From Lachnospiraceae bacterium (GTDB lineage: Bacteria > Bacillota > Clostridia > Lachnospirales > Lachnospiraceae), in contig CAJTEM010000016.1 in NCBI GenBank assembly GCA_910575255.1, positions 57,119 through 121,118 of the forward strand: DNA of 64,000 nt, given 5' to 3'. This document shows positions 1-8,003 of the stretch, piece after piece. The notes beneath the pieces are model-generated. The model worked only from the letters and a program-made list of their open reading frames with translations. It was not told the origin of the DNA and did no database searches. The stretch's first letter is position 1. The number at the start of each line of letters is the position of its first letter. A program made the translations under genes and the position numbers.

Positions 1-3
1 GCA

Positions 4-192
4 TTATTTATTCCCCTTTCCTGCTCCGTAGAGCCTTTCATAAAAATACTGGCGGTTTACACGCCCCGCAATCGTAATAAATCCCTGTGCTTTCAGTTCC
101 TCATTCAGCTTTCTGATGAGCTTATAGGCATAGGGCTTTGATACGCTTAGTTCCTGTGCCACATCATCGGCACGAATAAATTTGTTTTCCAT
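4..192 (-). CDS. Small excisionase-like helix-turn-helix protein
   Basis: This 62-residue protein is essentially one winged HTH. It has a leading segment (RADDVAQELSVSKPYAYKLI) of the MerR/excisionase type, a following basic helix, and the sequence GRVNRQYFYERLYG near the end. Proteins of this size and shape sit just upstream of tyrosine integrases in Clostridia ICEs and act as directionality factors or regulators. An AAAGGA ribosome site precedes the ATG. The gene runs off leftward towards the window edge, where an integrase would be expected. It is read from a consensus leftward promoter at 365-393 that carries an operator-like repeat. The exact role (excisionase or regulator) is inferred from size and context. 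Confidence 0.65.
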   Translation of the reverse strand: MENKFIRADDVAQELSVSKPYAYKLIRKLNEELKAQGFITIAGRVNRQYFYERLYGAGKGNK

Positions 193-340
193 ATCATCAG
201 TCCTTTCATTAGATTTTTAAGCTGCCGTTCTCCCCGAATATCGTTCCTGCCCCCATTTCAGCGGCGTTATCTCGCTCACTCTTGAACAAATCAAAAGGTC
301 GTGGCGAAGTATCCTACTCGGACGGTTATTTAGTTTTATT

Positions 341-466
341 AAGCATATCCGCTTAGCGTTTTCTATTATACTAAGCAAATACGCTTGTGTCAAGAGGTTT
401 TAGAGAAAATATTAAACTTTTTTGTTTCGTTTCCTCTTGACAATTCCTAAACATATCTGCTATACT
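341..466. promoter_or_regulatory. Divergent promoters with three operator-like repeats
   Basis: Two sigma-A promoters point away from each other. The leftward one has TTGACA (388-393) and TATAAT (365-370) with a 17-base spacer. The rightward one has TTGACA (437-442) and TATACT (461-466) with an 18-base spacer and an extended TG. Three copies of an imperfect palindrome close to AAGCATATCCGCTT occur at 341-354, 373-386 and 449-462. The second fills the leftward spacer, and the third overlaps the rightward spacer and -10. This is the architecture of an autoregulated repressor switch. The adjacent XRE protein is the obvious candidate repressor. The rest of the 193-499 gap holds nothing else recognisable. 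Confidence 0.7.
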
Positions 467-499
467 GATTGCAGTACATAAACAAGGAGTGTAAACACT

Positions 500-1030
500 A
501 TGGCTATTGGCGAAAGAATACATTTTTTCAGGCTTTTGCGTGGTATGACGCAAAAATATCTTGGCACGGCTGTCGGCTTTCCCGAACGGAGCGCAGATGT
601 GCGTCTGGCACAGTACGAAACTGGCTCCCGTAAACCAAAAGCAGACTTAACGGCTGCATTGGCGCAGGTGCTTGAGGTTTCCCCGCAAGCTCTCGATGTT
701 CCCGACATTGACAGCTATATCGGTCTTATGCACACCCTATTTACCCTTGAAGATATTTACGGTCTTACCGTCAGTGAAGCAGACGGAGAAATCTGTCTGA
801 AAGTCAACAAGGACAAAGGTAAGGACGCTGCCGAGCTATCAAAAATGCTCTGTGCTTGGAAAGAACAGGCGGACAAGCTATCTTCCGAGGAAATCAGCAG
901 GGAAGAATACGACAACTGGCGTTATCACTATCCGAAGTTCGATACCACACAAATCTGGGCGAAAGTCCCTTCACAAGAATTAAGCGACACATTAGTCGAA
1001 GCATTCAAAGATAAATTGAAAGATATATAA
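500..1030 (+). CDS. XRE-family transcriptional regulator of the integrative element
   Basis: A 176-residue cytoplasmic protein. Residues 1-65 form a Cro/C1-type HTH (GERIHFFRLLRGMTQKYLG followed by a recognition helix and LAQYETGSRKPK). The remaining 110 residues are a charged helical domain without a recognised family signature. The ATG follows AAGGAG by about 11 bases. The gene starts just after a promoter whose -10 is overlapped by an operator-like repeat, so autoregulation is likely. Such regulators are common cargo or control genes in Clostridia ICEs. The target sites at 341-462 also cover the promoter of the excisionase-like gene, suggesting it represses excision functions. This is inference from arrangement only. 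Confidence 0.75.
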   Translation: MAIGERIHFFRLLRGMTQKYLGTAVGFPERSADVRLAQYETGSRKPKADLTAALAQVLEVSPQALDVPDIDSYIGLMHTLFTLEDIYGLTVSEADGEICLKVNKDKGKDAAELSKMLCAWKEQADKLSSEEISREEYDNWRYHYPKFDTTQIWAKVPSQELSDTLVEAFKDKLKDI

Positions 1031-1051
1031 AAACAGCGAGGAACAAATACT

Positions 1052-1630
1052 ATGACTATTTTTCAAATATTGACTGCTATCATTTTGCTTGTTATCTATG
1101 CTTGCTACTATGCAAAGAAAATAGAGCAAAAGAAAAAAGGAATCCGTACCACGCAAATCGGAAAGGGAAAGCAAGGCGTTCCTCTATATATTGAAATTAC
1201 AATGGGTATTGCAACATTCTGCGTTGTAGTCGTAGAGGTCATAAGCATTGTGTTAGACTGGTCTATTTCTCCTGTGTGGGTTAGAATTGCAGGACTAACT
1301 ATCTCTGCATTGGGAGTCGCACTTTTTATAACAGCTATGCTTACAATGCGTGATAGTTGGCGTGCAGGCGTATCGAAAGATAAAACAGAACTTGTCACAT
1401 CAGGAGTATTCAAGATAAGCCGTAACCCAGCCTTTCTTGGCTTTGATCTTATGTATTTAGGCGTTTTAATGGTATTTTTTAATTGGGTGCTTCTCATATT
1501 TTCAGCCTTTGCAATTCTCACGCTCCATTTGCAGATTGTAAACAACGAAGAGGACGCAATGTTATTGGCGTTCGGAGATGAATATCTGAATTACAAGAAA
1601 AAGGTAAACAGATATTTAGGAAGGAAATAA
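1052..1630 (+). CDS. Isoprenylcysteine carboxyl methyltransferase (ICMT)-family membrane protein
   Basis: A 192-residue membrane protein with about four to five hydrophobic helices (near residues 3-20, 48-70, 78-98, 125-160). The C-terminal half carries the ICMT/PEMT-type signature: SGVFKISRNPAFLGFDLMYLG, then NNEEDAMLLAFGDEYLNYKKKVNRYL. In this superfamily the R-N-P and E-E segments bind S-adenosylmethionine and the methyl acceptor. Bacterial members often methylate small molecules and the substrate cannot be read from sequence. It begins 21 bases after the XRE gene and is probably co-transcribed with it, ending at a strong terminator. Codon use and AT content match the island rather than the chromosome to the right. 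Confidence 0.75.
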   Translation: MTIFQILTAIILLVIYACYYAKKIEQKKKGIRTTQIGKGKQGVPLYIEITMGIATFCVVVVEVISIVLDWSISPVWVRIAGLTISALGVALFITAMLTMRDSWRAGVSKDKTELVTSGVFKISRNPAFLGFDLMYLGVLMVFFNWVLLIFSAFAILTLHLQIVNNEEDAMLLAFGDEYLNYKKKVNRYLGRK

Positions 1631-1643
1631 ATAGGCAAACGAC

Positions 1644-1689
1644 AAAACGCCCTTAGCTATGAGTTGCTACCCACAGCTAAGGGCGTTTT
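1644..1689 (+). terminator. Strong bidirectional intrinsic terminator
   Basis: A perfect 15-bp stem (arms 1644-1658 and 1675-1689) begins with AAAA and ends with TTTT, with a 16-base loop. It sits 13 bases after the ICMT-family stop codon. The A and T tracts allow termination in both directions, insulating the element from guaA. Confidence 0.85.
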
Positions 1690-1777
1690 AATATGGATTG
1701 TTATATCAGAAAACCATTCTCTTTCATTCTTTAACCCATAAACCACTGGATTACAAGAATAATGGCTCTTATACAAC

Positions 1778-1867
1778 TGTTATCAAATTGTTATCAAAAG
1801 ACTTCTCGGAATGCCGAAAACCCGCATAAATACTGGCTTTTTACGACTTCTCAATTTATTCGAACTC
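1778..1867. other. Putative attachment-site region at the guaA 3' end
   Basis: The guaA stop codon lies at 1856-1858 and its last codons read GAG TTC GAA TAA on the minus strand, at the position where guaA-specific integrases recombine. Just outside are direct repeats expected of integrase arm sites: TGTTATCAAA at 1778-1787 and 1789-1798 (11-base period), and GACTTCTC at 1800-1807 and 1845-1852. The core crossover cannot be delimited without the other end. From 1690 to 1777 nothing recognisable is seen. Confidence 0.5.
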
Positions 1868-3148
1868 TATCGTCGCCGGCGGCTTCGGACTCATGTCATA
1901 ACACACCCTGCACACATTCCCCACCTCAGCCAATATCCGATTCGTAATCCTCTCCAGCACATCCCAATCCACTCTCTCAACCGTAGCGCTCATAGCATCC
2001 ACGGTATTGATGGCCCGGATAATCACCATATAATCAAAGCACCGGGCATTGTTCTTCACACCCACGGACTTGAAATCCGGCACCACGGTAAAGTACTGCC
2101 ATACCTTTTTATTCAGCCCTGCCCGCTCAAACTCCTCTCTGAGGATAGCGTCCGATTCCCGCACCGCTTCCAGCCTGTCCCTGGTAATGGCGCCTAAGCA
2201 GCGCACACCCAGTCCCGGTCCCGGGAATGGCTGACGGTACACCATGGACTCCGGCAATCCCAGCTCCAGGCCGCAGGACCGCACCTCATCCTTAAAAAGC
2301 TGCTTCAGCGGCTCCACCAGCTCAAACTTCAGATCCTCCGGCAGACCGCCCACATTATGGTGGGACTTCACCATTTTAGCAGTCTTGGTGCCGCTCTCAA
2401 TGATATCCGGGTAAATGGTTCCCTGACCTAAAAAGTCGATTCCCTCCAACTTCCTGGCCTCTTCCTCAAACACCCGGATAAACTCTCCGCCAATGATTTT
2501 ACGCTTCTTTTCCGGATCCGCCACGCCCTCCAGCTTGCCCAGGAAACGCTCCACCGCATCCACATAGATCAGATTGGCATGGAGCTGGTTCTGAAACACC
2601 TCAACCACACTCTCCGACTCATGTTTTCTCATCAGGCCATGATTCACATGGACGCATACCAGCTGCTGTCCGATCGCCTTGATCAACATGGCAGCCACCA
2701 CAGAAGAATCCACACCGCCGGACAGTGCCAGAAGAACCTTCCGGTCTCCTACCTGCCTGCGAATCCGTTCCACCTGGTCTTCAATGAAATTCTTCATGTT
2801 CCAGTTTGCCTCTGCCTGGCAGACCCCAAACACAAATTCCTTCATTTCCTCCTCTGTCGGCAGGCTATCCCGTGTCATCTCGCATTTTGCCGTCGGATGG
2901 TCAATGGCTAACATCGGATATCCGCACTGGTACAGCGAAGGATCAATATCCACTGCACTGCCATTCACCACACGATTCTCCCCGCCGTTTAACACGATTC
3001 CCTTTACATTCTCCAGCTTTTCCAGCTCCCCGACCGTAATGTCATGGGGATGAATCTCGCTGTACACGCCCAAATCGCGAATCTGGCGGGCGATTGTAGT
3101 ATTCTCCGTACTGCCCAGGTCAAGAATTACAATCATATCCTGTTTCAT
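1856..3148 (-). CDS. guaA: GMP synthase with a collapsed glutaminase domain
   Basis: GMP synthase aminates XMP to GMP with ATP. The synthetase half is intact: PP-loop LSGGVDSS (residues 142-149), HVNHGLMR, GQGTIYPDIIES, and the dimerisation domain with RQPFPGPGLGVR, ending KPPATIEFE. The amidotransferase half is not. The family usually has about 190-200 residues before the PP-loop region, but here only the first strand-helix (IVILDLGSTENTTIARQIR), KGIVLNGGENRV and the exit segment remain. The nucleophile elbow (GxCxGxQ) and the HPE motif are absent, and total length is 430 instead of about 510-525. The enzyme should therefore use free ammonia or a partner glutaminase. A full-length paralogue elsewhere is possible. 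An element is inserted immediately downstream. Confidence 0.88.
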   Translation of the reverse strand: MKQDMIVILDLGSTENTTIARQIRDLGVYSEIHPHDITVGELEKLENVKGIVLNGGENRVVNGSAVDIDPSLYQCGYPMLAIDHPTAKCEMTRDSLPTEEEMKEFVFGVCQAEANWNMKNFIEDQVERIRRQVGDRKVLLALSGGVDSSVVAAMLIKAIGQQLVCVHVNHGLMRKHESESVVEVFQNQLHANLIYVDAVERFLGKLEGVADPEKKRKIIGGEFIRVFEEEARKLEGIDFLGQGTIYPDIIESGTKTAKMVKSHHNVGGLPEDLKFELVEPLKQLFKDEVRSCGLELGLPESMVYRQPFPGPGLGVRCLGAITRDRLEAVRESDAILREEFERAGLNKKVWQYFTVVPDFKSVGVKNNARCFDYMVIIRAINTVDAMSATVERVDWDVLERITNRILAEVGNVCRVCYDMSPKPPATIEFE

Positions 3149-3228
3149 CCTGCTTTCTCCTTATGTTTTGGAACACATCTCTGCTGCGGATGTGTCTGTT
3201 TTATGCTGCAGCATTATCTGCTGCTTTT

Positions 3229-3256
3229 ATTATACTAAAATACAGACAAAACGCAA
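3229..3256 (-). promoter_or_regulatory. Likely guaA promoter
   Basis: Reading the minus strand, TTGCGT (3251-3256) and TATAAT (3229-3234) are separated by 16 bases, with guaA beginning at 3148 behind AAGGAGAAAGCAGG. The -35 is only a partial match. A small hairpin (ACACATC/GATGTGT) lies in the leader. Confidence 0.5.
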
Positions 3257-3295
3257 TGTTTCCTGCCTTTCTTTTTCTGAAAATTCATTTCCTCC

Positions 3296-5203
3296 CTATC
3301 TCCCAATCCCCGCATTCCTCTCATAAGCCCACAGCGACAGCACATACCAGCAAGCCAGAATCCCGAAGACAACCAGCACACTGACGAAATTCACCGCAAA
3401 CAGATTCGTAAACATCATCTTCCCCAAAGCTCCTACCGAGAACAGAGAAGAGATGCCCATGACCAGAAACGGCAGGCCATAGGCCACGGCCAGCTCCGCG
3501 GCGGCTGCCCTTTGCAGCCGGATCCGGTCCATTCCCATCCTTCTCAAAATCCGGCACCGTTCCTTTTCCTCAAAGGCATCGTTATACAGCTTCATAAACA
3601 AAATACTCCCGCTGGCAAGGATAAAAACCAAAAACATAAAAATGCAGATGGAGTACATAATCTTAACCCAGTCCAGTTCATGGTTCTCCGGATCTATGGC
3701 AACCCTGGCTGTATTATGTTCCGAAGTATCCTCCACCAGCACATCCAGGCTTTCTCTCACTTTCTCAAAATGCTTCCCATCCTCGATTCGGTAATTATAA
3801 GTATAAAGCACCTCTCCCAGAGGCAGCAGTTTCTCATACTCCTCATCATTCAGCACATAAAAGCTCATACTCTCCTGAAGATATCCCAGATAAGGCACGC
3901 TGCTGTCCCCGGTCTGCCGGTAGCTTTTGCCATGAATCGTGATCTCCACATCCGACCGCCCGGTAATCAGCGACAAAAGGTACAGGTGAGATATTTTAAA
4001 CACCTCATCCTCCCCGGGTTCCTCAAAAGTAAGCCCCATTCCGGTCTCCTTAGCCAGCTTTCGCAGGCCCGAATAAGAGACAAACGCATATTTGCTGTAA
4101 TGCTCCCTGGCCTCCACCAGGGAACCGTCCAGGCTTAGCATCTGTATCCGGGAACTCATGGCAACCGAATCCACTCTTTCAATCAGCGCCCTCGCCTGTC
4201 CGTCCAAATCCGGCCTGCTGCTCAACAGCTGAAAGGTATAGGTATTTTCAAACTGTATGATATTTTCATACCTGCCCCTCATGGCAAATCCCATCGCCAG
4301 GGCAGTCACCGAACAGAGCATCAATACTGACACCACGGCATACGTACGGTAATTCTTCTGCATCCGGAAAATGACGCTGTTGATCCACAGCACCCGCCCC
4401 TTTTGGTAAAGAAAATGCTTCCGCTCCGCCAGAGTCTGGAATACCAGCGGAATCAGGCCTCCAAACAGGAGATAAACCCCTGCTGTCACCATCACCACAG
4501 CCCCAAAAGCATTTCCCATCACACTGCTTCTCCCCTCCTTTAAGGCCAAGGAATATCCCCATCCCAGAATCCAGACTCCCAGAAATGCCCTGACAAAAAG
4601 CATTCCCCGGCTCTGCCTCACATATTCATTCCGCTTTGCTGCAGAAATCATCCCCAGCACACTGCTGCGGGCAATGTTCACATACCCCATAAGGGCAAAA
4701 AACAGATAAATGCTCAGATAAACCACTGCTGTCACCACAATTGGCTCTATCGCCGGCACAAACCGAATCTCTACCGCCAGATCCGAAATTGCCAGCAGAA
4801 TCATCTGGAACAGCCCTGCGGTCAGCATTCCCAGCACAATTCCCAGACCCAGGGCCGACAGCCCTGTAAGCACGGTCTCCGCCAGATATAATCTGCCAAT
4901 CCTCTGGTTCGTCAGGCCCATGAACACATAGATTCCGATTTCCTTCTTCCTTTGCCTCAGGAATACGCTGACCGAATACCAGATGAAAAACACCATAAAA
5001 CACCCAAGCACAAAAGAAGTCATCTGAATCAATATCCCGATATATTCGCGATTCCTGCTTCCCAACACCGCAAAGGCATCCGAATACAGAATATTCTGAA
5101 AGTTAAAAAACACCAGCACCGTAAAGGACAAGGACAAAATCAAAGAAAGATAATTCTTAAATCCGCTCCTGAAATTCTGCCACACTAACCCCATCATCCC
5201 CAT
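3296..5203 (-). CDS. BceB-like ABC transporter permease (FtsX family)
   Basis: This 635-residue protein has the layout of BceB-type permeases: an N-terminal helix, three helices forming the first FtsX core, further helix pairs, a large extracytoplasmic domain (roughly residues 310-520), and three final helices with the second FtsX-like core. Such permeases form a complex with a BceA ATPase and a BceS kinase. They free cell-wall lipid intermediates from peptide antibiotics and signal the flux. The ATG overlaps the end of the ATPase gene by 10 bases, indicating translational coupling. It is the last gene of the bceRSAB-like run. The antibiotic recognised cannot be predicted, because specificity lies in the variable extracellular domain. 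Confidence 0.88.
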   Translation of the reverse strand: MGMMGLVWQNFRSGFKNYLSLILSLSFTVLVFFNFQNILYSDAFAVLGSRNREYIGILIQMTSFVLGCFMVFFIWYSVSVFLRQRKKEIGIYVFMGLTNQRIGRLYLAETVLTGLSALGLGIVLGMLTAGLFQMILLAISDLAVEIRFVPAIEPIVVTAVVYLSIYLFFALMGYVNIARSSVLGMISAAKRNEYVRQSRGMLFVRAFLGVWILGWGYSLALKEGRSSVMGNAFGAVVMVTAGVYLLFGGLIPLVFQTLAERKHFLYQKGRVLWINSVIFRMQKNYRTYAVVSVLMLCSVTALAMGFAMRGRYENIIQFENTYTFQLLSSRPDLDGQARALIERVDSVAMSSRIQMLSLDGSLVEAREHYSKYAFVSYSGLRKLAKETGMGLTFEEPGEDEVFKISHLYLLSLITGRSDVEITIHGKSYRQTGDSSVPYLGYLQESMSFYVLNDEEYEKLLPLGEVLYTYNYRIEDGKHFEKVRESLDVLVEDTSEHNTARVAIDPENHELDWVKIMYSICIFMFLVFILASGSILFMKLYNDAFEEKERCRILRRMGMDRIRLQRAAAAELAVAYGLPFLVMGISSLFSVGALGKMMFTNLFAVNFVSVLVVFGILACWYVLSLWAYERNAGIGR

Positions 5204-5961
5204 GAAAGCTCACCTCCCATGGAAGTCTGCATATCAATAATCCGGTCATAAAATTCCTTCCGGTCTGCGCCCCGGCTGATCCGGCAGATCATCCGGCCGT
5301 CACAAAGCATATACACATCCCGGGCATAAGATGCACAGAACGGATCGTGGGTCACCATGAGAATCGTCGCCTGGCCATTCTCATTCACCCCTCTCAGGCA
5401 CTCCAAAAGCTCTCTTCCTGCCTTGGAATCCAGGGCCCCCGTCGGCTCGTCCGCAAAGATAATCTCCGGCCCCGTAATCAGCGCCCGGCAGGTAGCTCCC
5501 CGCTGCTTCTGCCCTCCCGACAACTGATAAGGATATTTCTTCAGATGCTCCTCCAGCCCGAACCGCCTGGCCAGCTTTTCCACCCGCTCCACACACTCCC
5601 TCCCGGACACTCCGCCCAGAGAAAGAGGCAGCGCGATATTGTCCTGCAAGGTCATGGTATCCAGAAGATTATAATCCTGGAAAATGAACCCGATCTTATC
5701 CCGCCTCAGCTTAGACAGCTCCCGGTTGGACATCCGGGTCACCTCCTGTCCATCCACAAAAACCGTTCCCATCGTCGGCTGGTCAATGGTGGATAAAATA
5801 TTCAGAAGGGTGGTCTTTCCTGAGCCGGACGGTCCCATAACCGCAATGAAATCATCCTTTTCAATCGTAAAATCAATTCCCTTCAGTACCTTTGTCTGAA
5901 ATCCCTTTGTCCCGTAATCCTTCACCAGATTTTTAATCTGCACCACTGGATTTTTGTTCAT
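5194..5961 (-). CDS. BceA-like ABC transporter ATP-binding protein
   Basis: A 255-residue ATPase of the MacB/BceA type with Walker A GPSGSGKT, Q-loop FQDYNLLDTMT, signature LSGGQKQR, Walker B IIFADEPTGALDSK and the switch His in MVTHDP. One oddity is GATCRALI after the signature, where the family normally has AAIARALI. It partners the permease that overlaps its stop codon and acts on the cytoplasmic face. The ribosome site GGGAGGAG is five bases before the ATG. It lies between the sensor kinase and the permease in a peptide-antibiotic module, with a 153-base gap upstream that probably contains the response-regulator-controlled promoter. Confidence 0.92.
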   Translation of the reverse strand: MNKNPVVQIKNLVKDYGTKGFQTKVLKGIDFTIEKDDFIAVMGPSGSGKTTLLNILSTIDQPTMGTVFVDGQEVTRMSNRELSKLRRDKIGFIFQDYNLLDTMTLQDNIALPLSLGGVSGRECVERVEKLARRFGLEEHLKKYPYQLSGGQKQRGATCRALITGPEIIFADEPTGALDSKAGRELLECLRGVNENGQATILMVTHDPFCASYARDVYMLCDGRMICRISRGADRKEFYDRIIDMQTSMGGELSWG

Positions 5962-6114
5962 GTATGCTCCTCCCTGCGTTCATCGTCAGCGGCATGTGCC
6001 AAACTCCGGCACGTGCCTCCTTTTTTGCTATTGTAAAACAGGAAAGAGAAAAAATCCTTACATTCTCATTACAAAAGCCAGGCTAAGCCTTACATCTGGC
6101 AGAGCCACTCATGC
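5962..6114 (-). promoter_or_regulatory. Probable BceR-type control region before the ABC transporter genes
   Basis: On the minus strand the gap contains TGTAATGAGAATGTAAGG, a tandem TGTAA motif resembling BceR-class binding repeats, and a second ATGTAAGG nearer the kinase stop. A TACAAT-like -10 follows, then a hairpin (CGTGCC/GGCACA) just before the ribosome site. Separate control of the transporter from its kinase is normal in these modules. The exact promoter is uncertain. Confidence 0.35.
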
Positions 6115-7170
6115 TTAGGACCATTGCCCGCGGAAATAATCGTTCCCCCGAAAAGCAATACAAAACCTGGTATAACTTCCATATTCACTCTCGGCCCGAA
6201 GCTCATGTCCCATACGGCTGACAATCTTCGCCGCCAGATAAAGCCCCATCCCCGTGGATTTATATTTCCCGTTATGAGTATTCTGTCCTGTAAATCCTTT
6301 TTCAAAAATTCTCGGCAGATCACAGTCCCGGATTCCCACCCCATGGTCCTCCACAAAAAGCTTCACAAGCCCTGCCTCCTGCTCTGTCCACAGACAAAGT
6401 CTCTCCTCCTTCTCCCGGCAATATTTCACCGCGTTCGATATCAGCTGATCCAATACATAGACCAGCCACGCCGGATCCGTATAAACGGTTTCCTCCCCCA
6501 CCTCATCCTTTATCACAAACCTTTTCTGAATCAGAAAAAACTGATTGTTATGAATCGACGTTTTTACACATTCCCGAAGCCTTACCTGACGCACCTGAAG
6601 ATCAAAGAGTTCTCCCTGAAGCCGGCACCCCAGCAGCATGGATGAAATCTGCTGGTTCATCCTCTCCAGCTGTTCTCTCATGGTATTTCTCAGCTTCACA
6701 TCCCCAATCCTTCCCTGAAGCAGCATCCCGGCCGCCAGGGGAAGCTTCAGCTCATGGCACCATCCCGCCACATAATCCTGCAGATCACGGTTCTCCTGGA
6801 ACCGTTCTTTCAGCTGTCTCTCCAGAATCCCCACATCATGCTCCGCCAGTTCCCAGTTCTCAAAGCCCGAAAACACCCGGCAGACCAGCTCCTGCCTCCC
6901 CAGCAGCCGCTCTTTTTCTCTCTGCCGCCTCACAAATAACAGAAAATCTGCTGCCGCCATCCCTCCGGACAAAACCAGCAAGAGAAAATCCAGATAATAC
7001 AGGTATTCCACTCTCCCTTCCGGCATTAGGAAAACAAAATAAAAATGAAACGCCGCAAAAACCGTCCCGCAATAAAAAGCGCATTTCCACCGCGTTTTCC
7101 AGTAATCTAACAGATCATTCTCCCTGACCTTTTCAGGCCATCCGCCGCCACAGTTCTCCTCCCGGTTCAT
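6115..7170 (-). CDS. BceS-like intramembrane-sensing histidine kinase
   Basis: A 351-residue kinase with two closely spaced membrane helices (about residues 33-78), almost no extracellular loop, and no separate sensor domain: the hallmark of BceS-type kinases, which sense through the partner transporter. The phosphoacceptor His is in GWCHELKLPLAA. The ATPase domain shows N-box DQLISNAVKY, G1 VEDHGVGI, F-box FEKGFTG and G2 STGMGLYL. It should phosphorylate the adjacent response regulator when the transporter handles a peptide antibiotic. Start: ATG after GGAGG. A terminator-like hairpin separates it from the upstream regulator gene, so kinase expression may be attenuated. Confidence 0.88.
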   Translation of the reverse strand: MNREENCGGGWPEKVRENDLLDYWKTRWKCAFYCGTVFAAFHFYFVFLMPEGRVEYLYYLDFLLLVLSGGMAAADFLLFVRRQREKERLLGRQELVCRVFSGFENWELAEHDVGILERQLKERFQENRDLQDYVAGWCHELKLPLAAGMLLQGRIGDVKLRNTMREQLERMNQQISSMLLGCRLQGELFDLQVRQVRLRECVKTSIHNNQFFLIQKRFVIKDEVGEETVYTDPAWLVYVLDQLISNAVKYCREKEERLCLWTEQEAGLVKLFVEDHGVGIRDCDLPRIFEKGFTGQNTHNGKYKSTGMGLYLAAKIVSRMGHELRAESEYGSYTRFCIAFRGNDYFRGQWS

Positions 7171-7199
7171 AACAGCAAATCCTCCTGTCCTTTCCTTCT

Positions 7200-7223
7200 A
7201 AAAAAATCCTGCTCCGCAGGATT
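7200..7223 (-). terminator. Intrinsic terminator between response regulator and kinase genes
   Basis: An 8-bp perfect stem AATCCTGC/GCAGGATT (7205-7212, 7216-7223) with a three-base loop is followed on the minus strand by a run of T. It lies 21 bases after the regulator stop and 29 before the kinase start, so it may partially terminate or process the bceRS-like transcript. A second GC hairpin (CCGCC/GGCGG) is adjacent. Confidence 0.6.
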
Positions 7224-7244
7224 CTCCGCCTGCGGCGGGCCGCT

Positions 7245-7934
7245 TCAGCGACATAATTCTTCTCCGCCGCAAAGCGAATACCCCTGCCCCTTCTTCGTCC
7301 GAATCACCTCACTGCCGCATATCTCCTTCAGCTTGCCACGCAGACGGCAAATTACTGTTGTCAGGGTTCCGTCCGAGACATACTCCTCGGTATCCCACAA
7401 ATCCATCATAAGCTCCTCTCGGCTCACCACATCCGGACACTGAGCCGCCAGCTTAGCCATCACCCGACGCTCCATCTTTGTCAGAAGAATCTCCTCCCCA
7501 TTCTGGTACAGCGCCTGCTGCTCCTGGTCGAAAGAAAGCCCCTGCCCCAGAAAGATCCGCTCCCTGACCCTGTACTGATACGTCCGCCGCAGAATCGCCT
7601 CCACCTTTGCTTTCAAAAGCTCCAGCCGAAAAGGCTTCTCCACATAATCATCCCCGCCCTGGGCAATAGCCATAATCTTGTCGTGATCCTCTCCCCGGCT
7701 GCTGATAAAAAGAATCGGCACTTCCGAAACCTGCCGGATCTGCGCGCACCAGTAAAATCCGTCATAAAAAGGCAGGTTAATATCCATCAGCACCAGCTGC
7801 GGCCTCCAGCAGGAGAACTCCTCCCCAATCCTCTCAAACTCCTCTGCAGCCAGAGTCTCATATCCCCACCGCTTTAAAAACGCCCCAATCTCCCCAGCCA
7901 GTACCCGGTCGTCCTCTACCAGCATGATCTTCAT
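7245..7934 (-). CDS. BceR-like OmpR/PhoB-family response regulator
   Basis: A 229-residue regulator. The receiver domain (1-120) has acidic pair EDD, phosphoacceptor Asp in LVLMDINLPFYDG, conserved Ser in LFISSRG and Lys in EKPFRLE. The C-terminal winged helix (about 130-225) ends in RTKKGQGYSL, typical of OmpR family. It is the first gene of the antibiotic-sensing run. In the family, phosphorylation by BceS activates the bceAB promoter. Here the probable target is the 5962-6114 gap. A short near-copy of part of its DNA-binding domain (7341-7370) occurs upstream at 8004-8033. Confidence 0.9.
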   Translation of the reverse strand: MKIMLVEDDRVLAGEIGAFLKRWGYETLAAEEFERIGEEFSCWRPQLVLMDINLPFYDGFYWCAQIRQVSEVPILFISSRGEDHDKIMAIAQGGDDYVEKPFRLELLKAKVEAILRRTYQYRVRERIFLGQGLSFDQEQQALYQNGEEILLTKMERRVMAKLAAQCPDVVSREELMMDLWDTEEYVSDGTLTTVICRLRGKLKEICGSEVIRTKKGQGYSLCGGEELCR

Positions 7935-8003
7935 TGTCTGTCAGCCCTCCCGTTTTTAAATTTTTGAACCCCCGCAAAAACACATCCCCTTCCGCCTGCT
8001 GCA

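Larger units (their letters stand above)
1..1855. mobile_element. End of an integrative element inserted at the 3' end of guaA (partial)
   Basis: This stretch is visibly AT-richer than the rest of the window. It carries an excisionase-like HTH gene, an XRE regulator with phage-like operators and an ICMT-family gene, and stops exactly where the guaA stop codon begins. The 3' end of guaA is a known integration hot spot for genomic islands and ICEs of Firmicutes. The integrase and the far attachment site would lie left of base 1 and are not visible, so the assignment is inferred from context, composition and position. The alternative is an old island that has lost mobility. Confidence 0.6.
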
